Source: BM003 sp963783695
GTDB lineage: Bacteria; Pseudomonadota; Gammaproteobacteria; Steroidobacterales; BM003
Length of the DNA: 64,000 bases
Direction of reading: 5' to 3'
Assembly: GCA_963783695.1 (NCBI GenBank)
Contig: CAWAOM010000003.1
Span: 310,001 to 374,000 of the forward strand
Numbering within the stretch: position 1 is the first letter of the stretch; every line of letters starts with the position of its first letter. The notes beneath the pieces are model-generated. The model was not told where the DNA came from. It saw only the letters and a list, made by a program, of their open reading frames with translations, and did no database searches. Of the stretch, positions 9,987 through 18,848 are shown piece by piece. The position numbers and the translations under genes are program-made.

Positions 9987-10865
9987 TCAGCAGCGCTGGC
10001 ACGCGAGCGCGACCCAGCCATCGCGAATACCGTACGTCGCGACAGCGAAGCGCTGTGAAAAAGCGGCTGCAACATCGCCAGCCTGGTTTTGCAAAATTCC
10101 CGACAAGACAGCAGTTCCGCCTGTGGTCGTGAGTTTAGCTATCGTTTCGGCGAGATCCGTCAATGGCCCCGCCAGTATATTTGCCATTAGGATATCGCAC
10201 TTCGGCCCCCCGGGTTCCACCTGTGCCGTCGCATAAAGACGGCCAGCCACGTCATTGCGGCGGGCATTTTCGTTTGTCGCTTCCAGCGCCTGCGGGTCGA
10301 TATCGACGGCGATCGCGCGTGCCGCGCCCAGTTTTAACGCGGCAATCGCAAGGATGCCGGAACCGCAGCCATAATCGAGGACGGTTTTTGTACTGACATC
10401 CTGACTCTCCAGCCATTCGAGGCACAACGCGGTCGTGGGATGAGTTCCGGTGCCGAAGGCGAGACCAGGATCGAGCCAGACCGTCACTTCGCCTGGCCCG
10501 TTTTCGCGCTGGTCGCTCGGACTGACCCACAACTTCTGACCGAACCGCATGGGGCCAAAGTGCTGTAGCCACTCGCGCTCCCAGACCTTGTCTTCCAGTG
10601 CGCGAAGCTCGTTGGGTGGAAGATCCCCGCAGCCCAGCGCGGCGCGCAGATGCCCGCGCAAAATTTCCACATCCACGCCATCGTCGAATACGGCGCTCAG
10701 GCGGGTGTGTTGCCACAACGGAGTTTCGCCTGGCAACGGCTCGAGTATTTCCTCAGCGTCTTCGGCCAGCAGGGTCATCGATTGCGCACCGCATTCCAGC
10801 AGGGTGGACTCGACGGTTGCCAGATCGAGGTGGCGGATAGAAATAACAAACGTTGCAATTGGCAT
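9987..10865 (-). CDS. prmA: Ribosomal protein L11 methyltransferase
   Basis: PrmA trimethylates ribosomal protein L11 using S-adenosylmethionine. It has 292 residues, as expected. The N-terminal L11-recognition domain (MPIATFVISIRHLDLATVES) is followed by the methyltransferase domain with SAM motif LDYGCGSGILAIAALKLGA and MANILAGPL. The start is the ATG at 10863-10865. A longer frame upstream overlaps the accC end and has no family similarity. It lies 40 bases after accC and is the fourth gene of the aroQ-accB-accC-prmA run. Confidence 0.96.
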   Translation of the reverse strand: MPIATFVISIRHLDLATVESTLLECGAQSMTLLAEDAEEILEPLPGETPLWQHTRLSAVFDDGVDVEILRGHLRAALGCGDLPPNELRALEDKVWEREWLQHFGPMRFGQKLWVSPSDQRENGPGEVTVWLDPGLAFGTGTHPTTALCLEWLESQDVSTKTVLDYGCGSGILAIAALKLGAARAIAVDIDPQALEATNENARRNDVAGRLYATAQVEPGGPKCDILMANILAGPLTDLAETIAKLTTTGGTAVLSGILQNQAGDVAAAFSQRFAVATYGIRDGWVALACQRC

Positions 10866-10905
10866 CGCCGGTTTCCCCCGCGCTCCGCGGACGCCACGTT
10901 CCCGG

Positions 10906-12246
10906 CTACAGGCCGAGACGTTTCTCCAGGTAATGGATATCCGTGCCACCGGTCTTGAATGCAGAGTGTTGGCAGATTTCCTGGTGCAGCGGAATGTTGG
11001 TTTTGATCCCCTCGACCACGATTTCGGCCAGCGCATTTCGCATTCGCGCAATGGCGAGTTGCCGGGTTTCGCCGTGCGCGATCAGTTTGCCGATCAGCGA
11101 GTCATAGAAAGGCGGAACGTCGTAACCTGAATAAGCGTGACTATCGACGCGGATTCCCGGCCCTCCCGGCGCATGCCACAGTGTGATTGGCCCGGGCGAT
11201 GGCATGAAGGTTTTTGGATCCTCGGCATTGATTCGGCATTCGACTGCATGGCCGCGTATTTCTATGTCTTCCTGCGCGTAGGGCATGGGCCGGCCTGCGG
11301 CGATTTCGAGTTGCGCGCGCACCAGGTCGACACCGGTAATCATTTCGGTGACAGGATGCTCGACCTGGATACGAGTGTTCATTTCTATGAAGTAGAACTC
11401 GTCATCCTGGTACAGGAACTCGAATGTACCGGCACCGCGGTAACCAATGGCCTGGCAGGCTCGCACGCAGCGGTCGCCGATCATTTCTCTCTGAGCGTCG
11501 GTGATGCCGGGTGCGGGTGCTTCTTCGATGACTTTCTGGTGCCGCCGCTGCATTGAGCAGTCTCGTTCGCAGAGGTGAATGGCATTGCCATTGCCGTCGG
11601 CGAGGACCTGAATTTCGATGTGGCGGGGCCGCTCGAGATATTTCTCCATGTAAACGGTTTCGTCGCCGAACGCGGCGAGGGCTTCGCCACGCGTCAGATT
11701 GACCGCATTCAACAACGAAGCTTCCGTATGCACGACTCTCATGCCGCGCCCGCCGCCACCGCCGGATGCCTTGATGATCACCGGGTAGCCGATACTGCGC
11801 GCTATCTTGATGTTCTCGTCGTGGTTGTCACCCAGGGGTCCGTCCGAGCCGGGCACGCACGGGATTCCGGCCGCGCGCATCTCACGAATGGCCGATACCT
11901 TGTCACCCATCAGGCGAATGGTTTCGGCACGCGGTCCGACGAAAATAAAGCCGGATTGCTCGACCCGTTCCGCAAAATCAGCGTTCTCCGCGAGGAATCC
12001 ATAGCCGGGATGAATCGCGATCGCGTCAGTGACTTCTGCTGCGCTGATGATGGCAGGCATGCTGAGATAGCTGTCCGCTGATTTCGGTGGTCCGATACAT
12101 ACGGTCTCGTCGGCCAGCAGGACATGTTTCAGATTGCGATCCGCCGACGAGTGGACGGCGACGGTTTTGATGTTCAGTTCACGACAGGCACGCAGAATCC
12201 GCAGCGCTATCTCGCCGCGATTGGCTATGAGCAGCTTCTCCAGCAT
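10906..12246 (-). CDS. accC: Biotin carboxylase subunit of acetyl-CoA carboxylase
   Basis: AccC carboxylates the biotin on AccB using ATP and bicarbonate, the first step of fatty acid synthesis. It has 446 residues. The N-terminus MLEKLLIANRGEIALRILRA, ATP-grasp loop SGGGGGRGMRVV, and the HIEIQVLADGNG and MNTRIQVEHPVTE motifs are all typical. It lies 18 bases after accB, the standard accBC operon. Confidence 0.98.
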   Translation of the reverse strand: MLEKLLIANRGEIALRILRACRELNIKTVAVHSSADRNLKHVLLADETVCIGPPKSADSYLSMPAIISAAEVTDAIAIHPGYGFLAENADFAERVEQSGFIFVGPRAETIRLMGDKVSAIREMRAAGIPCVPGSDGPLGDNHDENIKIARSIGYPVIIKASGGGGGRGMRVVHTEASLLNAVNLTRGEALAAFGDETVYMEKYLERPRHIEIQVLADGNGNAIHLCERDCSMQRRHQKVIEEAPAPGITDAQREMIGDRCVRACQAIGYRGAGTFEFLYQDDEFYFIEMNTRIQVEHPVTEMITGVDLVRAQLEIAAGRPMPYAQEDIEIRGHAVECRINAEDPKTFMPSPGPITLWHAPGGPGIRVDSHAYSGYDVPPFYDSLIGKLIAHGETRQLAIARMRNALAEIVVEGIKTNIPLHQEICQHSAFKTGGTDIHYLEKRLGL

Positions 12247-12264
12247 TGCAGCGGGAACCTTCGA

Positions 12265-12717
12265 TTACTCGATGATGAAGAGGGGCTGGTTGTATTCGAC
12301 CGGCTCGGCGTTCTCAACCAGCACGGATACGACCTTGCCGGCGCGGTCGGCTTCTATCTGGTTCATCATTTTCATTGCCTCGATGATGCACATCGCGTCG
12401 CCGATCTCCACTTGTGAGCCGATCTCGACGAAGGGTTTGGCGCCTGGAGCAGGCGAGGAGTAGAAGGTGCCGACCATCGGCGCCATGACGGTGTAGCCGT
12501 CCTGAGCGGGTTTTTCCTCGATGCCCGAAGAGCGTGTCTCAACGGCCGGTGCCGCCGCAACGGCAGCGTGTGGCGCTGCCACTGGCGCGGCTGCGGCCGG
12601 CAGGCTGCTTGGGTAGCGGCTGATCCTGACGCCTTCCTCGCCCTCGGTGATCTCCAGCTCGGCTATCCCGGATTCCTCCAGGAGCTCGATGAGTTTCTTT
12701 ACTTTTCTGATGTCCAT
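12265..12717 (-). CDS. accB: Biotin carboxyl carrier protein of acetyl-CoA carboxylase
   Basis: AccB carries the biotin that shuttles carboxyl groups from AccC to the carboxyltransferase. The 150-residue protein has a conserved N-terminus (MDIRKVKKLIELLEES), a flexible Ala/Pro-rich linker (about residues 40-70), and the C-terminal biotinyl domain. The biotinylation site is the lysine in CIIEAMKMMNQIEAD. It is co-directional with aroQ upstream and accC downstream. Confidence 0.98.
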   Translation of the reverse strand: MDIRKVKKLIELLEESGIAELEITEGEEGVRISRYPSSLPAAAAPVAAPHAAVAAAPAVETRSSGIEEKPAQDGYTVMAPMVGTFYSSPAPGAKPFVEIGSQVEIGDAMCIIEAMKMMNQIEADRAGKVVSVLVENAEPVEYNQPLFIIE

Positions 12718-12765
12718 CGTTTTTCCCCAGTACGTATCGGCGCAGTCAGCGCAGTGCCGCGTCGA

Positions 12766-13215
12766 TCAGCCCCCCGTGGCGGAACCCAGTTTGACGGCCG
12801 CAGCGAGAGCGAGCTCATAGCCGTAGGTGCCCAGACCCACGATACAACCCGCCGCGATATCGGACAGATAGCTGTGATGGCGAAACGGTTCACGCGCGTA
12901 AATATTGCTGATATGGATCTCGATGAAGGGTTTGCCGCATGCCGCCAGCGCATCGCGTAGCGCGATGCTGGTATGCCCAAGTGCCGCGGGGTTGATGATC
13001 AGTACGTCGCTGGCGTCGGATGCCGCAGCCTGGACCCGGTCGATCAGTTCGTGCTCGGCATTGCTGCTGAAGCAGTCCAGATGGCACCCCGCGGCAGTGG
13101 CCTGGATCCGCAGGTCCCGCTCGATTTCGTCGAGTGTGCGCGACCCGTAAATATCGGGCTCACGGCTACCGAGCATGTTCAGATTGGGACCGCTTAACAG
13201 AAGCAGGTTTGCCAC
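12766..13215 (-). CDS. aroQ: Type II 3-dehydroquinate dehydratase
   Basis: AroQ dehydrates 3-dehydroquinate in the shikimate pathway. The type II enzyme is about 150 residues; this one has 149. Motifs are LLLLSGPNLNMLGSREP (with the catalytic tyrosine in DIYG), NPAALGHTSIALRDA, and EIHISNIYAREPFRHHSY. The start is a GTG at 13213-13215 with AAGAGA upstream; the open frame extends further back but has no family similarity there. aroQ directly upstream of accBC is a common gammaproteobacterial arrangement. Confidence 0.95.
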   Translation of the reverse strand: MANLLLLSGPNLNMLGSREPDIYGSRTLDEIERDLRIQATAAGCHLDCFSSNAEHELIDRVQAAASDASDVLIINPAALGHTSIALRDALAACGKPFIEIHISNIYAREPFRHHSYLSDIAAGCIVGLGTYGYELALAAAVKLGSATGG

Positions 13216-13342
13216 GGGGCGTCTCTTGTTCAGCCGGTTTGCGGAAGTTCGCGGCAAGTTTACCGCTATTACGCCGCAAATCGCTACACTTTCGAGGAAT
13301 TTGGCTTGTGCGACGCAGCACCCGCCGACCCCGGGTGTGAGG

Positions 13343-13957
13343 CTAGCGGTAAGTCGTCGCCTGCATTTGTTCGCTGATCTGTTTGCGCGCCGCGGCGATC
13401 CCGATGTCGCCCTTGCGCAGTTGTGCAACCGCTGCAAACACAATTTCCGCCTGTTCGCGGTGCACTTCGCCAAGGTGCAGGTGAACGACCTTGCCGTCGT
13501 GGTCAGTAAATGCGGTCAGCGGTAGCCCGATAAAGTCCATGCCGAACGCCTCGGCCGCATCGATAGCCTCCTGTTCGCCGATCAGCACCGGGTAGGTGAC
13601 CGCGATTTCCTGCAAAAAGGCCAGCACGTCCTCGCGAAAATCGACTGCTACGCCAATAATCTGGATTCCGGCATCGGCATATTCGCTCTGCAGCTCGTTC
13701 AGCAAGGGAATCTCGCGCCGGCATGGCGCGCACCAGGTTGCCCAGAAATTGACCACCAGGGCATTACCGTCCCACTCGCTGATAGAGCGCTCGTTACCGT
13801 CGCTGTCGTTCAGCGCGAAAACCGGCCGCAGTTCGTTCATTGACAGCATCGGGCCGGGCTGCACCGATACGGTGTCGGCACTGTTTTTAGTCAGCAGCAT
13901 GCCGAGTACCGCGACGGCGGCCACTGCGCCGACTATCAGGAGAATCTTTTTGTTCAT
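13343..13957 (-). CDS. TlpA/ResA-like membrane-anchored thiol-disulfide protein
   Basis: This 204-residue protein has an N-terminal signal anchor (residues 4-22, KILLIVGAVAAVAVLGMLL) and a periplasmic thioredoxin fold. The redox motif WCAPC (Cys 76, 79) lies in VVNFWATWCAPCRRE, and the cis-proline region is GLPLTAFTDHDG. It probably takes electrons from the neighbouring DsbD to reduce periplasmic thiols, for example in cytochrome c maturation. Its ATG overlaps the dsbD stop (ATGA at 13954-13957 region), implying translational coupling. The target protein is unknown. Confidence 0.88.
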   Translation of the reverse strand: MNKKILLIVGAVAAVAVLGMLLTKNSADTVSVQPGPMLSMNELRPVFALNDSDGNERSISEWDGNALVVNFWATWCAPCRREIPLLNELQSEYADAGIQIIGVAVDFREDVLAFLQEIAVTYPVLIGEQEAIDAAEAFGMDFIGLPLTAFTDHDGKVVHLHLGEVHREQAEIVFAAVAQLRKGDIGIAAARKQISEQMQATTYR

Positions 13958-16197
13958 CAGGGGGAAACAGCTCCGTAGGCGGCGCTGACATGGGCAGCGA
14001 ATTCCTGTGCCGGCATGAACCCGACAACCTCGCGTCCGCGCATCTGGGCGCCATTGGCATCAAAGAAAACAATGGTCGGCGGACCAATGATGTTGAAGCG
14101 CTGCAGCAGCGCGCGATCCTGATCGTCATTGTCGGTGACATCAGCCTGCAACAGCAAAATGTCGCTCAGCGAATCCTGTACTGCGCCATCGGTAAAAGTG
14201 TAGCGTTCCATTTCCTTGCACGAAACACACCAGTCGGCATAGAAGTCGAGCATGGCCGGTTGTTGGCGTGCCGCCGCCGAGCGCAGTTGCGCATCGAGAT
14301 CGGCGGTGGTCTTGATACGGGTAAAAGCGACCCCGTGCTCACTGCTCGCGGCGCCAGGGCCGCCCAGTCCCGCCAGCGGCTGCAGCGGATCGCGGCCGCC
14401 AGCGGCGAGCCCGATCAGCAATAACAGGCCGTAGGCGAGGGTAACGACTCCGAGCGCGCGCGCGAGCTGGCGCCAGATGCTGGCAGAGTCGGGCAACGCG
14501 GTCAGGGCGCCAAAAAATACGCCGAGTGCGACCGCAAGCAACGCCCACAGCAACATGATCACCGCACCGGGGAGGATGCGCTCGAGCATCCATACCGCAA
14601 CACCCAGCAGCAGGAAGCCGAAAAACGCCTTGACCCGCTCCATCCAGATCCCGGCTTTGGGCAGAATCTTGCCGGCCGATGCGCCAAAGGCGATTAACGG
14701 TGCGCCCATGCCGAGGCTCATAACGAATAGCGCAAGTCCGCCCCGGAACACGTCACCGGTCTGGCCTATTACGGCGAGCGTGGCAACGAGGGGAGGTGCC
14801 ACGCAGGCGCTGACGATCAGCGCTGACAGCGCGCCGACGATGAAAGTGCCCAGATAGGTGCCGGTCTGGCGCTGGTTGCTCATGTTGCTCAGCCGCGTCT
14901 GCAGTGCCGCGGGAATCTGCAACTCGAACAGGCCGAACATGCTCAGCGCCAGCGCAACGAACAACAAGCTGAATGTCACGATTATCCAAGGCTGCTGGAA
15001 AACCGCCTGCGCCTGTTGCCCGGCCATCGCGAACAGCGCTCCGGCGATGGTGTAGGTCAGCGCCATGCCCATCACATAAGTGAAAGACAGCGCGGTGGCT
15101 TTAGCGGTACTGGTATTTTCGCCCTGGCCGACGATGATGCCTGACAGAATCGGAATCATCGGCAGCACGCACGGCGTGAAGGCAAGCAGGATGCCGATGC
15201 CAAAAAACGTGGCCAGAACGAGCAGGAGGTTGCCCTCGCCGATCAGCTTCGCCAGCCGGTCCTGTTCCGACAGGGGTACCTTTGCCAAGGATTGTTCGGT
15301 TGTGTCGCCAACATCGACCGCATCGACCGCCGGCAGGTAAAGCTGCAGGTCACGGGTCATCGGCGGGTAGCAGATGCCGTCTTCGGCACAACCCTGCAGC
15401 GCCAGTCGCAAAACGATGTCGCCGTCGCCCGGCCCGCTGCGGGCGAACGGGACGCGGATATCGATCGATCCGTAGTAGACCTCTGTAGCGCCGAAATACT
15501 CGTCGGTCTTCGGCTCGCCGGGCGGCAGTTCCGGGACTCCCAGCTGTATCAGGGCGCTGTCCGCGGCTACGGCGAGTTTGTCGCGGTAGAGGTAGTAACC
15601 GTCGGCAATCGTCCAGCGCAGAAGTAAATTGTTGGCATCCGCCAGGATGGCATCGACGACAAAAGCCTCTTCGGCCTCGAGAAATGCGGTTTCGTTGCCG
15701 CCACCGGTGGCGCCTAGGATGGCGCCAAGGTCGGATTGCGGCGATGTTGCCGGTGCCGCCCGCTTTGGCAGAGCGACCGCTGTTGTCCAGGTGTCGGGCG
15801 GATAGCACAAACCGATATCGGCGCAGCCCTGCAGCCGCATTTGCAGTTCGAGCCGATTCAGTTCGGGTGGTGCGGAGTAGGGAATCTCGATCGCAAAGGT
15901 GTTGCGGAAGATTTCCATTTTGCCAAAGAACTCGTCTTCATGGATCTCGCCACGCGGGAAGCGCGGGTCGCCAAGACTGACGCGTTCGTCCGGGCTGGTG
16001 AACCTGAAACGCTTTTTGTAGAGGTAGTAACCGTCGGCCAGCGTGAATGTCACAACGACGGTCTCGGCGTTGGCCTCGACACTATAGGGGAATGCCTTTT
16101 CCGGTCGCAGCGGTTCGTCCTGTGCTGCCAGCGCCGGTCCGGCGAGCAGCAGCAGCCCGAATAACGCGAGTGCGATAACGCCGTAACGTCCGCTCAT
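13957..16197 (-). CDS. dsbD: Thiol:disulfide interchange protein DsbD with duplicated alpha domain
   Basis: DsbD passes electrons from cytoplasmic thioredoxin to the periplasm. The protein has 746 residues against about 565 in E. coli. After a signal peptide (about 1-25) there are two DsbD-alpha-like domains, each with a Cys pair (QGCADIGLCYPP at 125/131 and QGCAEDGICYPP at 270/276). The eight-helix core holds Cys in FTPCVLPMIPI and SACVAPPLVA. A C-terminal thioredoxin domain carries DWCVSCKEME. The start at 16197 overlaps the cutA stop as ATGA. The extra alpha domain explains the length. Confidence 0.95.
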   Translation of the reverse strand: MSGRYGVIALALFGLLLLAGPALAAQDEPLRPEKAFPYSVEANAETVVVTFTLADGYYLYKKRFRFTSPDERVSLGDPRFPRGEIHEDEFFGKMEIFRNTFAIEIPYSAPPELNRLELQMRLQGCADIGLCYPPDTWTTAVALPKRAAPATSPQSDLGAILGATGGGNETAFLEAEEAFVVDAILADANNLLLRWTIADGYYLYRDKLAVAADSALIQLGVPELPPGEPKTDEYFGATEVYYGSIDIRVPFARSGPGDGDIVLRLALQGCAEDGICYPPMTRDLQLYLPAVDAVDVGDTTEQSLAKVPLSEQDRLAKLIGEGNLLLVLATFFGIGILLAFTPCVLPMIPILSGIIVGQGENTSTAKATALSFTYVMGMALTYTIAGALFAMAGQQAQAVFQQPWIIVTFSLLFVALALSMFGLFELQIPAALQTRLSNMSNQRQTGTYLGTFIVGALSALIVSACVAPPLVATLAVIGQTGDVFRGGLALFVMSLGMGAPLIAFGASAGKILPKAGIWMERVKAFFGFLLLGVAVWMLERILPGAVIMLLWALLAVALGVFFGALTALPDSASIWRQLARALGVVTLAYGLLLLIGLAAGGRDPLQPLAGLGGPGAASSEHGVAFTRIKTTADLDAQLRSAAARQQPAMLDFYADWCVSCKEMERYTFTDGAVQDSLSDILLLQADVTDNDDQDRALLQRFNIIGPPTIVFFDANGAQMRGREVVGFMPAQEFAAHVSAAYGAVSP

Positions 16198-16517
16198 TGT
16201 GATGTGTTGTCTTCTAGCCATTTCAGATATCCGGGGGATCCGTGGTTGATAGGGACCGCGATGATCTCGGGAAGTTCGTACGGGTGCTCGTCCTGTAACA
16301 ATGTTTCGAGCGCCGCATACGCCGATCTGCGGGTTTTACACAGCAGCATGATCTCGACAGTTTGCTGCAATTTCCCTTCCCACGAGTAGAGCGAGTTCAC
16401 ACCTGGCAGTTGATTTACACAGGCGGCAAGGCCCGACTCTACCGCTTTCGTCGCAAGGCGCCGCGCGGATTCCGGATCGGGGCAGGTCGTGATGACGAGC
16501 AGGAATTCTTCGTCCAT
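16194..16517 (-). CDS. cutA: Divalent-cation tolerance protein CutA
   Basis: CutA1 is a small trimeric cytoplasmic protein linked to copper and divalent metal tolerance; its exact role is unresolved. The 107-residue protein shows the family hallmarks TTCPDPESARRLA, GLAACVNQLPGVNSLYSWEGK, and EHPYELPEIIAVPI. It is the first gene of a cutA-dsbD-tlpA operon joined by four-base ATGA overlaps. cutA next to dsbD is a recurring proteobacterial arrangement. Confidence 0.95.
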   Translation of the reverse strand: MDEEFLLVITTCPDPESARRLATKAVESGLAACVNQLPGVNSLYSWEGKLQQTVEIMLLCKTRRSAYAALETLLQDEHPYELPEIIAVPINHGSPGYLKWLEDNTSQ

Positions 16518-16598
16518 ATTCGGGTTTTGTCGGAGATTTTCTCGGGCGGGATTGCCCGTTGGGTCAGATGTTATTGAATAATAAACAATTTTTTTATG

Positions 16599-16626
16599 CT
16601 TGAAAAATAGCTACGCGCCCCTATTA
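16599..16626 (+). promoter_or_regulatory. Sigma-32 (heat-shock) type promoter of groESL
   Basis: CTTGAAA at 16599-16605 matches the sigma-32 -35 element. After 12 bases, CCCCTATTA at 16618-16626 matches the CCCCAT-type -10. It lies about 90 bases before groES and ends one base before the CIRCE element. The call rests on match to consensus only. Confidence 0.8.
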
Positions 16627-16653
16627 TTAGCACTCCTCGGAGGCGAGTGCTAA
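16627..16653 (+). promoter_or_regulatory. CIRCE element (HrcA operator) upstream of groES
   Basis: TTAGCACTC (16627-16635), a 9-base spacer, then GAGTGCTAA (16645-16653) is a perfect match to the CIRCE inverted repeat bound by the heat-shock repressor HrcA. It lies immediately downstream of the sigma-32-like -10, in the expected start-site region, so HrcA would block the promoter. hrcA itself is not in this window. Confidence 0.95.
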
Positions 16654-16715
16654 GAGTATTTCTGGCATCTCGAATTTGAACCCAATCATGAATTGAGCTT
16701 AAGGAGAGCTGAAAC

Positions 16716-17006
16716 ATGAAGATTCGCCCATTGCATGATCGCGTGATCATCAAGCGCATGGAGGAGGAGCGTACCTCCCCCGGCGGAATCGTCATTCCCG
16801 ACACCGCAACCGAAAAGCCCATCAAGGGCGAGGTCGTGGCCGTAGGTAACGGCAAAATCCTGGAAAGCGGCGAAATACGTCCGCTGGACATCAAGATCGG
16901 TGATGCCGTGCTGTTTGGTAAGTACAGCGGCACCGAAGTCAAGGTCGAAGGCGAAGATCTGCTGGTCATGCGTGAAGAAGACGTCATGGCCGTGATCGAG
17001 TCGTAA
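16716..17006 (+). CDS. groES: Co-chaperonin GroES
   Basis: GroES is the heptameric lid of the GroEL folding chamber. It has 96 residues with typical start MKIRPLHDRVIIKRMEEE, mobile-loop segment SPGGIVIPDTATEKP, and VLFGKYSGTEVKVEG. AAGGAG at 16701 is a good ribosome binding site. It is the first gene of groES-groEL, behind the CIRCE and sigma-32 signals. Confidence 0.98.
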   Translation: MKIRPLHDRVIIKRMEEERTSPGGIVIPDTATEKPIKGEVVAVGNGKILESGEIRPLDIKIGDAVLFGKYSGTEVKVEGEDLLVMREEDVMAVIES

Positions 17007-17069
17007 GAGACGATCGCGTAGTAACTCGGCGATACGTTTCACTTAACAGAATTCAGTGAGGAATTGAAA

Positions 17070-18722
<1,653 letters not shown>

Positions 18723-18765
18723 TCATCCGCCGGACGCCCCCGCGCGTCCTGCCACTGCGCCGAAA

Positions 18766-18792
18766 GGCCCCGCTTAGGCGGGGCCTTTTTTT
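18766..18792 (+). terminator. Intrinsic terminator of groESL
   Basis: The stem GGCCCCGC (18766-18773) / GCGGGGCC (18778-18785) with loop TTAG is followed by a seven-T run (18786-18792), 44 bases after the groEL stop. It is a textbook rho-independent terminator. Confidence 0.95.
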
Positions 18793-18848
18793 GTGTTGCG
18801 GCGGTGCTGTTCGCATGTCAGATTGTGGTGGTGACTCCCGACGATCTG

